Positions 25,733-34,721 are shown, counted from the first letter of the stretch. The stretch: DNA of 64,000 bases from CALOCN01 sp942491735 (GCA_942491735.1 CALOCN010000014.1:806001-870000); one strand, 5' to 3'. Notes: generated from the sequence alone by a model not told the origin. Made by a program: numbers and translations.

Positions 25733-26911
25733 ATGAAGAACGCAGTCATTGTCAGCGCCTGTCGCACCCCGATCGGTCGTTTCATGGGGGGCCTCGCCCC
25801 TCTCACCGCGCCCCAACTGGGAGCCATCGCCATCCGCGAGGCGGTCCGGCGGGCCGGGATCGAACCGGATCAGGTCGAGGAATGCATCATGGGGAACGTG
25901 CTCCAGGGCGGTGTGGGGCAGGCTCCGGCCCGCCAGGCCGCGCACTACGGCGGCATCCCGGACGAGGTGGGCGCGTTCACCGTGAACAAGGTGTGCGGCT
26001 CCGGTCTCAAGGCGGTCATGCTGGCCGCCCAGGCCATCAAGGCCGGGGATGCCGAGGTGATCGTGGCCGGCGGTATGGAGAGCATGTCCAACGCTCCCTA
26101 CATCCTGCCCAAGGCCCGCGAGGGATACCGGCTGGGACACGGGAAGCTGGTGGATCTCATGGTCCACGACGGTCTGTGGGAGGTCTACAACGACTTCCAC
26201 ATGGGGAACGCGGCCGAGCTCATCGCCGACAAGTACAAGGTGAGCCGCGAGGACCAGGACGCGTTCGCCCTGGCCAGCCAGCAGAAGGCGGTGGCGGCGA
26301 TCGAGGCCGGGCGGTTCAAGGACGAGATCGTGCCGGTGGAAGTGCCGGGTCGCAAGGGGGCGGTCACCGTGGTCGACACGGACGAGGGTCCGCGCAAGGA
26401 CACCACCCTGGAGAAACTGGCCTCGCTGCGCCCCGCGTTCGTCAAGGACGGGACGGTCACCGCGGGCAACGCACCCAGCGTCAACGACGGGGCATCCGCC
26501 CTCGTCGTCATGAGCGAGGAGAAGGCCAAGGAGCTGGGGGCCACGGTCATGGCCCGCATCACCGGATACACCACCGGTGGCACCGAGCCCAAGTGGCTCT
26601 TCTACGCGCCGGTCGTCGCGGTGCGCAAGCTGATGGAGCGGATGGGTGTGGCCATGGACCACTGGGACCTCATCGAGGCCAACGAGGCGTTCAGCGCCCA
26701 GGCCCTGGTGGACGGCCGGGAGCTGGAGTGGGACTGGGACCGGGTCAACGTGAACGGTGGAGCGGTGGCGCTGGGACACCCGATCGGGGCCAGCGGCGCC
26801 CGGGTGCTCACCACGCTTCTCTACGCCATGGGGGGGCGCGGGGTCAGCAAGGGCATGACCACGCTCTGCCTGGGCGGCGGCAACGCGGTCGCGCTGGCGG
26901 TAGAGAACTAG
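25733..26911 (+). CDS. Acetyl-CoA C-acetyltransferase (thiolase)
   Basis: 392 residues, thiolase II. Nucleophilic Cys in NKVCGSGLKAV (about residue 88), NEAFSAQAL, the catalytic His in VALGHPIGASGAR and the second Cys in MTTLCLGGGNAVAL. The enzyme cleaves or forms acetoacetyl-CoA. In this operon it joins the CoA-transferase and 3-hydroxybutyryl-CoA dehydrogenase, consistent with short-chain beta-oxidation or ketone-body use. RBS aaggag before ATG 25733. Confidence 0.94.
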   Translation: MKNAVIVSACRTPIGRFMGGLAPLTAPQLGAIAIREAVRRAGIEPDQVEECIMGNVLQGGVGQAPARQAAHYGGIPDEVGAFTVNKVCGSGLKAVMLAAQAIKAGDAEVIVAGGMESMSNAPYILPKAREGYRLGHGKLVDLMVHDGLWEVYNDFHMGNAAELIADKYKVSREDQDAFALASQQKAVAAIEAGRFKDEIVPVEVPGRKGAVTVVDTDEGPRKDTTLEKLASLRPAFVKDGTVTAGNAPSVNDGASALVVMSEEKAKELGATVMARITGYTTGGTEPKWLFYAPVVAVRKLMERMGVAMDHWDLIEANEAFSAQALVDGRELEWDWDRVNVNGGAVALGHPIGASGARVLTTLLYAMGGRGVSKGMTTLCLGGGNAVALAVEN

Positions 26912-26940
26912 CCGGGCCCGGCGCCCACAAGGAGGGACAC

Positions 26941-27804
26941 ATGAGCGCAAAGAACATCACGCGCGTCGCGGTGGTGGGGGCCGGAACCATGGGGAACGGT
27001 ATCGCCCACGTCCTGGCCCTCAACGGGTTCGAGGTCACCCTGATCGACATCCAGCCCGGCTTCCTGGACAAGGCCCTGAGCACGATCGAGCGGAACCTGA
27101 ACCGGCAGAAGGACAAGGGGAAGATCTCGGACGAGGAGGTCAAGGCAACCCTCGGTCGCATCGCGGCGGCCACCGAGCTCGAGACCGCGGCCGAAGCGCA
27201 GTTGGTCATCGAGGCGGTGACCGAGGAACCGGAAACCAAGTTCAACCTGTTCCGCAGGCTGGACGAGGTGACCGACGACGCAACCATCCTGGGGAGCAAC
27301 ACCAGCTCCATTTCCATCACCGAACTGGCGGCCCAGACCGACAAGCCGGCCAACGTGGTGGGGATCCACTACATGAACCCGGTTCCGGTCATGAAGCTGG
27401 TCGAGATCATCCGGGGGCTCCAGACCAGCGACGCCACCCGGGATGCCGCGGTGGCGGTGGCGGAACGCTGCGGCAAGACGCCGGTGGAGGTGAACGACTA
27501 TCCGGGGTTTGTCTCCAACCGGATCCTCATGCCCATGATCAACGAGGCGGTGTTCTGCCTCATGGAGGGAGTGGCGGAGCCCGAGGGGATCGACACCGTG
27601 ATGCAGCTCGGGATGAACCACCCCATGGGACCGCTCGCCCTGGCCGATCTCATCGGCCTCGACACCTGCCTGGCCATCATGGAGGTTCTCCAGGAAGGAC
27701 TGGGCGACGACAAGTACCGGCCGTGCCCGTTGTTGCGCAAGATGGTTCGGGCCGGCTACCTGGGACGCAAGAGCGGCCGCGGTTTCTACACGTACGGGGG
27801 ATAG
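26941..27804 (+). CDS. hbd: 3-hydroxybutyryl-CoA dehydrogenase
   Basis: 287 residues. The Rossmann motif VAVVGAGTMGNGIAHVLALNG (written here in part: GAGTMGNG) binds NAD(P). VIEAVTEEPETK, GSNTSSISITELA, GIHYMNPVPVMKLVEII (with the catalytic His of the HxxNP motif) and VNDYPGFVSNRILMPMINEA are the family signatures. It oxidises 3-hydroxybutyryl-CoA to acetoacetyl-CoA. No crotonase gene is present in the operon, so the hydratase step must be encoded elsewhere. Start ATG 26941 with RBS aaggaggga. Confidence 0.95.
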   Translation: MSAKNITRVAVVGAGTMGNGIAHVLALNGFEVTLIDIQPGFLDKALSTIERNLNRQKDKGKISDEEVKATLGRIAAATELETAAEAQLVIEAVTEEPETKFNLFRRLDEVTDDATILGSNTSSISITELAAQTDKPANVVGIHYMNPVPVMKLVEIIRGLQTSDATRDAAVAVAERCGKTPVEVNDYPGFVSNRILMPMINEAVFCLMEGVAEPEGIDTVMQLGMNHPMGPLALADLIGLDTCLAIMEVLQEGLGDDKYRPCPLLRKMVRAGYLGRKSGRGFYTYGG

Positions 27805-27810
27805 GACACC

Positions 27811-28953
27811 ATGGATTTCGAACTGAGCGAAGATGAACTCATGATCCGGGATGCGGCGCGGGAACTGGCCGAGAAGGAGTTCGCCCCCAAGGCCGAGCAC
27901 TACGACGAAACCATGCAGTTCCCACGCGATAACGTGGAGAAGCTGGCCGAACTCGGCTTCCTGGGTATGGGGGTTCCCGAGGAGTGGGGCGGGGCCGGGC
28001 TCACCACCATGGCCTACGTGCTGGCCATGGAGGAGATCTCGCGGGCCTGTGCCTCGACCGGGGTCATCATGTCGGTGAACAACTCCCTGGTCTGCGATCC
28101 CATCGCCAAGCTGGGCACGGACGCGCAGAAGGAGAAGTACCTCAAGCCGCTCGCCTCCGGCAAACATCTCGGCGCGTACTGCCTCACCGAACCGGAGGCC
28201 GGTTCCGACGCACAGAACCAGCGGACAACCGCGCTGCGTGACGGCGATTCCTACGTGATGAACGGGACCAAGAACTTCATCACCAACGGCCAGGTGGCCG
28301 ATACCTTCGTGGTCTACGCGAAGACCGACCCCGAGGCCGGGCACCGGGGAATCAGCTGCTTCATTGTCGACGGCGACAGCGAGGGGCTGGAGCGGGGGAA
28401 GAAGGAGAACACGATGGGCATCCGCGCCTCGTCCACGTGCAGCCTCTTCTTCAACAACGTGCGGGTTCCGGCCGAGAACCTGCTGGGCGAGGAGGGATCC
28501 GGATTCAAGGTCGCCCTTTCCACCCTGGACGGGGGGCGAATCGGCATTGCCTCGCAGGCCCTGGGGATCGGACAGGCGGCGCTCAGCGAAGCGACCCGGT
28601 ATTCCCAGGAGCGGACCACGTTCGGAAAGCCCATCGCCACCCTCCAGGCCATCCAGTGGATGCTCGCCGACTCGGTAACCGAGGTGGAGGCGGCCCGGCT
28701 GCTCACCTACAAGGCGGCCAAGAAGAAGGACTCCGGGGAGCGGTGCAGCATGGAGGCCGCCATGGCCAAGCTGGCCGCCTCGCGGATGGCGGTCAACGTC
28801 GCCGATCGCGCGGTGCAGGTCCACGGCGGCTATGGCTACATCAAGGAGTATCCCGTGGAGCGGTACTATCGGGACGCCAAGATCACCGAGATCTACGAGG
28901 GGACCAGCGAGATCCAGCGCCTGGTCATTGCCCGAAACCTGCTCAAGGGATAG
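27811..28953 (+). CDS. Acyl-CoA dehydrogenase (short-chain type), second of three
   Basis: 380 residues. YCLTEPEAGSDAQNQ, YVMNGTKNFITNGQ, DGGRIGIASQALGIGQAAL, HGGYGYIKEYPVERYYRDAK and the catalytic region EIYEGTSEIQRLVIARNLL. It resembles butyryl-CoA dehydrogenase most closely from these signatures. It starts 6 bp after hbd and ends 2 bp before the next dehydrogenase, so all belong to one transcript. Confidence 0.92.
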   Translation: MDFELSEDELMIRDAARELAEKEFAPKAEHYDETMQFPRDNVEKLAELGFLGMGVPEEWGGAGLTTMAYVLAMEEISRACASTGVIMSVNNSLVCDPIAKLGTDAQKEKYLKPLASGKHLGAYCLTEPEAGSDAQNQRTTALRDGDSYVMNGTKNFITNGQVADTFVVYAKTDPEAGHRGISCFIVDGDSEGLERGKKENTMGIRASSTCSLFFNNVRVPAENLLGEEGSGFKVALSTLDGGRIGIASQALGIGQAALSEATRYSQERTTFGKPIATLQAIQWMLADSVTEVEAARLLTYKAAKKKDSGERCSMEAAMAKLAASRMAVNVADRAVQVHGGYGYIKEYPVERYYRDAKITEIYEGTSEIQRLVIARNLLKG

Positions 28954-28955
28954 GA

Positions 28956-30113
28956 ATGGACTTCTCACTCAGCGAGGAGCAGACGCTCCTGCGCAATACC
29001 ATCCGCGAGTACGCCGAGAAGGAACTCGCCCCCCATATCGCTGCCTTCGAGGAACGCCGGGAAACCCCGCGCGACCTCGTGTTGCGCATGTGGGCGGACC
29101 TGGGGCTGGGCGGCATGACCGCCCCCGAGGAGTACGGCGGGATCGACCTCGACCCCGTCTCCTATGTCCTGGTGGTGGAGGAGCTGGCCCGGGTGTGGCC
29201 CTCGATCTCCATCCTGGTTTCGGTGCACAACTCGGTGGGCGTCCACCTGATTGCCCGTCACGGCACCGAGGACCAGAAGCAGCGCTACCTCCCCAGGCTG
29301 GCCCAGGAGTGGATCGCCGCGTTCAGCCTCTCCGAGCCGGGCGCGGGGAGCGATGTGGCCGCGATCCGGGCCACCGCGGTCCGGGACGGCGACAGCTATG
29401 TCCTCGACGGCGAGAAGAACTGGGTCACCAACGGGGCCGGTGCCAACGTCTATGTGATCTACGCCAAGACGGACGCCGACGCGGGGCATCGCGGCCTCTC
29501 CGCGTTCATCGTCGATCGGGAGACTCCGGGTCTCGTCGTGGGCAAGGCGGAGAAGAAGATGGGGCTACGGGCCAGCGAGACCGTGGTGCTCAATCTGGAC
29601 CAGGCCAGGGTTCCCGCCGCGAACCTCCTGGGCGGCGAGGGGGAGGGGTTCCGCATCGCCATGATGGAGCTCGACAACGGGCGGATCGGGGTGGGCGCCC
29701 AGGCCCTGGGGATCGCCCAGGCCGCATTGGAACGGGCGGTGCGCTACTCCAAGGAACGCGAGGCGTTCGGATCGCCCATCTCGGAGTTCCAGGCCGTGCA
29801 ATGGATGCTGGCCGACATGGCGACGCGGCTGGAACAGGCCCGTCTTCTCGTCTATCACGCGGCCTGGCGCCGCAGCCGGGGGCTTTCCTTCACCCGGGAA
29901 GCCTCCATGGCAAAGCTCTACGCCTCCGAGGCGGCAACGTTCATTACCCACCGCGCCATTCAGGTCCACGGGGGCTACGGCTATACCGAGGACTACGAGG
30001 TGGAGCGATTCTATCGGGACGCTCGCGTCACCGAGATCTACGAGGGCACGAGCGAGATCCAGCGTCTCGTCATTGCCCGCAACTGGCTCAAAGAGCACGG
30101 ATTCGGAAAGTAA
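28956..30113 (+). CDS. Acyl-CoA dehydrogenase (short-chain type), third of three
   Basis: 385 residues; a paralogue of its upstream neighbour (MDFSLSEEQ here versus MDFELSEDE there). FSLSEPGAGSDVAA, YVLDGEKNWVTNG, RIGVGAQALGIAQAAL, HGGYGYTEDYEVERFYRDAR and EIYEGTSEIQRLVIARNWL. Full length with all catalytic features, so not a decaying copy. Three dehydrogenases in one operon suggest several acyl-CoA substrates, perhaps from branched-chain amino acids. Confidence 0.92.
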   Translation: MDFSLSEEQTLLRNTIREYAEKELAPHIAAFEERRETPRDLVLRMWADLGLGGMTAPEEYGGIDLDPVSYVLVVEELARVWPSISILVSVHNSVGVHLIARHGTEDQKQRYLPRLAQEWIAAFSLSEPGAGSDVAAIRATAVRDGDSYVLDGEKNWVTNGAGANVYVIYAKTDADAGHRGLSAFIVDRETPGLVVGKAEKKMGLRASETVVLNLDQARVPAANLLGGEGEGFRIAMMELDNGRIGVGAQALGIAQAALERAVRYSKEREAFGSPISEFQAVQWMLADMATRLEQARLLVYHAAWRRSRGLSFTREASMAKLYASEAATFITHRAIQVHGGYGYTEDYEVERFYRDARVTEIYEGTSEIQRLVIARNWLKEHGFGK

Positions 30114-30116
30114 ACC

Positions 30117-31253
30117 ATGGCCAAGAGTATCGTCAGCGTCATCAAGGCGGAGCCGGAGACCATTCTCGAGGATGTCGCGACCGCGATGCGGACCTCGGGG
30201 TACGCGGAGACCCTGTCCCCCTCGGTGGACACCTGTCTCAAGATCAACGTCACCTGGCATCTCTACATGCCGGGCACTTCCACCACCCCCTGGCAGCTGG
30301 AAGGGGTGATCCGCACCCTGCTCGAGGACGGGTTCAAGGCGGACAGCCTGTGGGGAGTGCACAACGACACCGTGGTGGTGGACTCTCGGGTGGGCGAGGT
30401 CAACAACAAGCAGAAGGTGGTCTGCGACAAGTACGGGGTGAAGCGCACCTTCCTCAACGACGACGACCAGGAGTGGTTGCTCTACGAGCCCAAGGAGCCG
30501 CTGCTCGTCCTCAACGAGGTGTTCAAGGACGGGATCCGCATTCCCAAGTTCCTGGTGGGGAAGAACATCATCCACCTGCCCACGGTGAAGACCCACGTGT
30601 TCACCACCATCACCGGCGCGATGAAGAACGCGTTCGGCGGGCTACTGCATTTCCAGCGTCACTGGACGCACGGGGTGATCCACGAGACCCTGGTCGATCT
30701 GCTGCGGATCCAGAAGGACATCCATCCGGGAGTGTTTGCCGTCACCGACGGCATCTTCTGCGGTGACGGCCCCGGGCCACGGGCCATCCGGCCCCATATC
30801 AAGGGCTACATGCTGGCCGGCTCGGACCAGGTCGCCATCGATGCCATCAGCGCGAAGCTCATGGGGTTCGATCCGCTCTCCATGAAGTTCATCCGGTTGG
30901 CCCACGATGCCGGGTTGGGGGTGGGCGATCCGCGTGACATCGAGGTGCGGGGCGAGGACATCAGCGGGATCAACTTCAATTTCAGCGGGGACGAGGACAC
31001 CTTCGCCTCCAAGGGGCAGAAGGCGATCTATCACGGACCGCTCAAGCCGTTCGAGAAGATCCTCCTCCAGAGCCCCATCGTTCCCTGGTCGTTCGCGGCC
31101 TCCAAGCTGTTCCACGACGTCTACTGGTACCCGGCCCACGGCAAGAAGCGGGTGCAGCAGATCCTGGACGAGACCGCGTGGGGGAACCTGTTCCGCGACT
31201 ACGAGAAGGGTCTGTTGCAGCGGGACGTTCCGGGAGGAGCGAGCGACGAGTAG
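30117..31253 (+). CDS. DUF362 domain protein
   Basis: 378 residues starting 3 bp after the last acyl-CoA dehydrogenase. Family signatures: NVTWHLYMPGTSTTPWQLEG, LPTVKTHVFTTITGAMKNAFGG (part: KTHVFTTITGAMKN), HWTHGVIHETLVDLL, FAVTDGIFCGDGPGPRA and AGSDQVAIDAISAKLMG. No ferredoxin-type cysteine clusters are seen, unlike the 4Fe-4S subgroup. Function of DUF362 is not established; operon position hints at a role connected to acyl-CoA oxidation or its electron transfer. Confidence 0.85.
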   Translation: MAKSIVSVIKAEPETILEDVATAMRTSGYAETLSPSVDTCLKINVTWHLYMPGTSTTPWQLEGVIRTLLEDGFKADSLWGVHNDTVVVDSRVGEVNNKQKVVCDKYGVKRTFLNDDDQEWLLYEPKEPLLVLNEVFKDGIRIPKFLVGKNIIHLPTVKTHVFTTITGAMKNAFGGLLHFQRHWTHGVIHETLVDLLRIQKDIHPGVFAVTDGIFCGDGPGPRAIRPHIKGYMLAGSDQVAIDAISAKLMGFDPLSMKFIRLAHDAGLGVGDPRDIEVRGEDISGINFNFSGDEDTFASKGQKAIYHGPLKPFEKILLQSPIVPWSFAASKLFHDVYWYPAHGKKRVQQILDETAWGNLFRDYEKGLLQRDVPGGASDE

Positions 31254-31313
31254 CTCCCGCGGGTTTTATCGCGTGGGTTTGTTGGAAACCTCAATAGGAG
31301 AATAGGCACCAGG

Positions 31314-32333
31314 ATGTCGTATCAGTACAGCCCGGGCATCGAGATCCACAAGAAGTATGGCAAGCACCTGTTCGACAGCGGGGCCAAAGTGGGCCACGCG
31401 ATGGGTTTCTGGGAAGGAAAGGGATTTGTCAGCCGGGTCAAGAAGGCGCTCGACAACATGAAGAAGCTTCCCACGGGAAAGAAGCTGATCCAGGCCATCG
31501 ACGCATCGGGAAGAACGTGCCACATCTTTTCCGGAGGTGCGATGACCTATGCCAGTCCGGCCGACGGCGGGGATCAGATCGGGGGATTCGACGGATGTTG
31601 TCTGCCCAAGAACATGAGGGATTTCCGTGAGTTCAACATCGATCGGATGGTGGTCTCGTTCAGGGAGTTCGTCCACAATGCGCCCCTGGCCAGCAAGAAT
31701 GTGGCTGACGATAGCCCGGATGGCCTGAGCAGGTTCCAGCGAACGCTCAAGCGGATGTATCTCGAGAATGTCGGCATCGAGCATACCCAGAGTTCGGAAC
31801 TGGCAAGGATCGTCCTGCGGTACGAGAGTGCTCACGGGGGGGACGGGTGGGAAGCGATGGCCCGACGTGTCGGAAAGCCGGTCAACTGGCTGCTCAACGT
31901 TTCCCTGGGTTCCCAGCAGTGTGACGACGACACGTACTACAAGATCTGCTTCCTGTTCTACGACTACCTGACCCCCGGAGCGGGAATCGATACCCAGGTG
32001 CGTCTGGTGCCATCGATCAAGATCGGTATTGCCGGGGTGGAGGGGGATGCCGCGTTCGACTACAGCAATGCGGATGCGGTCCGGGAGGACATCATGATCG
32101 GCCACGAGCTGATCCATGCGTGGCGCATGATGGTTGGGCGCCGGGTGGTCAGGGACGGGTGGGAAGAGGAAGCCATGACGGTCGGGTTGTGGGCCGCGGC
32201 CGGCTTCCCGTTCACCGAGAACAGGTTGCGTGCCGAGGCGGGAATGCCCACCCGGAACACCTACCGCTTGCCGAGCTACAATGCTCCGTTCCTGCAGTCC
32301 AAGGTGCTGTCCGGGACGGTCATGGAGATCTAG
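31314..32333 (+). CDS. M91 (NleD/HopH1)-like zinc metallopeptidase
   Basis: 339 residues, no signal peptide. Residues ~260-275 contain MIGHELIHAWRMMVG, the HExxH zinc site. Downstream come EEEAMTVGL (candidate third ligand Glu) and FTENRLRAEAGMPTRNTY. This combination (HELxHA, E-x-x-x-VGL, TEN-x-x-R-x-E-x-G-x-P-x-R) is, from memory, characteristic of peptidase family M91, known from type III effectors of pathogens. The first ~200 residues are unlike anything I recognise, with a short GFDGCCLPKNM segment. No secretion system or chaperone lies beside it. Composition looks slightly less GC-rich than its neighbours, so transfer is possible. Confidence 0.6.
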   Translation: MSYQYSPGIEIHKKYGKHLFDSGAKVGHAMGFWEGKGFVSRVKKALDNMKKLPTGKKLIQAIDASGRTCHIFSGGAMTYASPADGGDQIGGFDGCCLPKNMRDFREFNIDRMVVSFREFVHNAPLASKNVADDSPDGLSRFQRTLKRMYLENVGIEHTQSSELARIVLRYESAHGGDGWEAMARRVGKPVNWLLNVSLGSQQCDDDTYYKICFLFYDYLTPGAGIDTQVRLVPSIKIGIAGVEGDAAFDYSNADAVREDIMIGHELIHAWRMMVGRRVVRDGWEEEAMTVGLWAAAGFPFTENRLRAEAGMPTRNTYRLPSYNAPFLQSKVLSGTVMEI

Positions 32334-32341
32334 GGAGCGAC

Positions 32342-32557
32342 CTACCCGTTCATCACCAGCACCTTGGGCTCGGTCATGACCCCGCCGTAGTCCAGTTCCC
32401 GGAACGCGCGCATGGCATGACCGATATCCCGCGTGAACACCCCGGCTTGCAGACCGAAACGGCTCGCGTTGCACGCGGCAATGGCCTGGTCGAACTCCTG
32501 GAACGGTTCCACCACGGTGACCGGGCCGAAGACCTCGTCCTTGCACACCAGCGGCGC
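32342..32557 (-). pseudogene. Aldehyde dehydrogenase C-terminal remnant
   Basis: About 72 codons similar to the C-terminal part of NAD aldehyde dehydrogenases (KDEVFGPVTVVEPFQEFDQA, SRFGLQAGVFTRDI, AFRELDYGGV). The catalytic Cys/Glu region, the N-terminal ~400 residues and the final conserved end are all missing. It abuts the stop codon of the DUF3179 gene in the same frame. It is best explained as the stump left by a deletion that joined the two genes. Confidence 0.75.
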
Positions 32558-33799
32558 TCAGCGCTGGGGGCGGAGAATGGGCGTATCCTGGAAGAAGACC
32601 GACCAGGCGAACCAGTAGAGGTGCAGGGCCGGCATCTGGGCCAGGCGTCTCCCGGCGAGCTCCCCTTCAAGGCCGATCCCGTCGATGGACCACAGGGTCC
32701 CGGACTCCAGATCCAGGAAGCGGGGGATGCCGTTCTCGTCCGGTTCGTCGGTGATGAAGTTCCGCTCTTCACCGTCGAGATTGTTCTCGAAGACGAAGGT
32801 CGTGTTGCTGGCCAGGTCGCTGAAGAGAACGGTCGGCGAGTTGCCTACCCGTTGGTGGTGGACCGCACGCGTGATCATGACCACGGCGCTCCCGCCGTCC
32901 CCGTGGACACCCAGCACGATCTCGCGTTCCGGGAGACGACCATCGATGATGGAAATAGGGTAGGGCTTGGCTTCCAGCAGGTCGTGATAGTCCTCGTACG
33001 GGTTTACCCCGTACCACTCGGGCCTGATGGTGGTCTTGTCGTCGTTGCGATTGGTCATGACCACGGTCTCGGGGTGGAGCGTCCTCCAGAATTTCCAGGT
33101 GGTGGCCACGTTGTTGCGGCGCAGATCCAGGCACTCTCCCTCGCGCGGGCCGGAGTTGCCGGTCATCAGGAGCTGGGGCCACGTGGTGCGCGACTCCACG
33201 TCGTACATCACGAGGTTGTTCTCCATGAGCGCCCCCGAAACCTTGAAGGCCGCGAGCCGCGAGGAAGTTTCCGAGGTCCAGTCCGGGTGTCTCACTTCGA
33301 CGAAGGAGAAGGTGAGTGGTCACCAGGTTGCGGCGTATCGGTAGTCATCCACCGAGAACGTCGTCACCTCGTGATAGTTGAGGATGCGGGCCGGGAACGC
33401 GAAGAACCGACCGGCGATCTCGACTCCGAAAACCAGATCGCCATCCTGCAGATAGGTCACCTGATTCGGGGAGAGGAACTTGGGGTCGGTTACGGCGGGA
33501 ATCCCGGTGATGGGGCGGCTTCCGGCCCGTAGGTCCAGGTCCAGGGGAAGCTTGCCGAGGCAGGCCAGCTCGAAGCTGAGACCGGGGTCCGCGGGTCGGT
33601 CGGGGTCGGCGAGCGGGGTGTCGTCGCCGGGAGGGGTCAGGCTCTGGGTCGAGGTGTTCTCGGAACACCCGATCAGGAGCATCGCAAGACCGATTGTGTT
33701 GAGTGACAACAAGCTACGGATCAAGAGCTGGGTCCTCCCGTCAAAGCGACCATACAGGCTACGTCCCCAGCTTGGAAACCGTGACCGTCTTTTTTTCAT
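32558..33799 (-). CDS. DUF3179 lipoprotein, probable selenoprotein (in-frame TGA = Sec160)
   Basis: Two reading frames, 33320-33799 and 32558-33295, are one gene read through a single in-frame TGA (33322-33320). Residues 1-159: signal with lipobox LIGC (Cys45), then DPKFLSPNQVTYLQDGDLVFG (in part) and FAFPARILNYHEV, the DUF3179 N-half. After the TGA: PLT, AAFKVSGALMENNLVMYDVE, LDLESGTLWSIDGIGLEGELAG and YWFAWSVFFQDTPIL, the C-half. The family normally reads TYCPL at the junction; here it is TW-(TGA)-PLT, so TGA stands exactly for the conserved Cys. A hairpin follows the codon. 413 residues including Sec. It starts 4 bp after the upstream outer-membrane protein gene. A nonsense mutation is the alternative. 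Confidence 0.75.
33291..33316 (-). promoter_or_regulatory. Candidate bacterial SECIS hairpin of the DUF3179 gene
   Basis: Directly 3' of the TGA on the minus strand, CUUC-GUC-GAAG (33305-33295) forms an apical stem with triloop GUC. The outer arms CUCA/UGAG (33316-33313 with 33294-33291) extend it across a one-sided bulge. The loop begins 18 nt after the UGA and starts with G, as reported for bacterial SECIS elements read by SelB. Confidence 0.5.
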
Positions 33800-33803
33800 T
33801 CAG

Positions 33804-34721
33804 CTACTGCGTGTAGGAGATCGAGAAGCCCACGGTAGGGTCCGCGGGGGTATTTCGGCCCGCCACCGGGGCTTGGAGCCAGATCTCGGCCAGGGCGCCC
33901 CCCAGTTCGTATTGCAGGCTCCCGAACACTACCCAGATGCTGCGGTAGTCCCCCTTGGGTTCGCCCGGGATGTTGGTGGAGAACCCGCCACTACGGAAGC
34001 CCTTGGTCTCGAACTTGATCCACCAGGGGGCGTGGAACTGCCAACCGCCGTCCACCCGCCAGATGAGTTCGTTTCCCCAGTGGGCTTCCACGCCGTCGTC
34101 GGTGGTGAAGGTTCCCCGGACCCGGGCCAGGACCCCGGCCTCGACATAGGCGCGGGCGGGCCACAGGGAACGGCCCAGCTCGAGGTACAGGACGTGATTG
34201 AGCGTCCCCTGGCCCAGGGGAACCCGGAACGCGTCGATGGTGAAGTCGCCGGTCGGGATCTCGATTCCGTAGCCGGCGGTGCCCGCCCAGCCGTCCCGGG
34301 TTCCCCCGGTGCGCACGGTGAAGAACGCGTCGCCGATTCCCGTCGCATCCAGGGCATCGATGGGAAGGGGCCGGGAGGCGATGTAGCGCTCGTAGTTCAC
34401 GCTGTGCCAGGGAATCTCGCCGGACAGGCCGAGAAAACCGGTGGGAGAGTACTCGAGCCTGAAGTTGAGGCTGGTGGTGCGGCTCTGTTCCCGGTGGGTC
34501 AGGTCCGAGAAGACGGCCCGGTCTCCCGGGTCACAATGCGCTCGTCCGTCCCCGCAGAACCAGGCCTCGTTGTTGAGGTGGCTCAGGGCCACGGTCCCAC
34601 GGACCGAGCCCTGGGGAAGAAGCCAGGCCCCCAGGAACTGCCCTTGGGCCTCGGTGGGTTGCGCCAGGAGTCCGGTCAGGACGCCGAGCGCGGCAAGGCA
34701 ACGTGTCGAAGGGGTTGGCAT
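33804..34721 (-). CDS. Outer-membrane beta-barrel protein (porin-like)
   Basis: 305 residues. A signal peptide ends around QPTEAQG. Then alternating hydrophobic/hydrophilic strands typical of a barrel (TSLNFRLEYSPTGFLGLSGE, AGTAGYGIEIPTGDFTIDA, HVLYLELGRSLWPARAYVEAG), ending in an aromatic C-terminal strand (PTVGFSISYTQ). Two cysteines lie in a small loop (WFCGDGRAHCDPGD). No specific transport family identified. It lies upstream of, and is probably cotranscribed with, the DUF3179 gene (4-bp gap). Confidence 0.75.
   Translation of the reverse strand: MPTPSTRCLAALGVLTGLLAQPTEAQGQFLGAWLLPQGSVRGTVALSHLNNEAWFCGDGRAHCDPGDRAVFSDLTHREQSRTTSLNFRLEYSPTGFLGLSGEIPWHSVNYERYIASRPLPIDALDATGIGDAFFTVRTGGTRDGWAGTAGYGIEIPTGDFTIDAFRVPLGQGTLNHVLYLELGRSLWPARAYVEAGVLARVRGTFTTDDGVEAHWGNELIWRVDGGWQFHAPWWIKFETKGFRSGGFSTNIPGEPKGDYRSIWVVFGSLQYELGGALAEIWLQAPVAGRNTPADPTVGFSISYTQ

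Noticed and set aside
32558..32560. A third in-frame TGA read as Sec, joining DUF3179 to the aldehyde dehydrogenase fragment
   Set aside because: Family homology changes abruptly from DUF3179 to ALDH at this codon, DUF3179 is already complete there, and no suitable hairpin follows. It is treated as a true stop.
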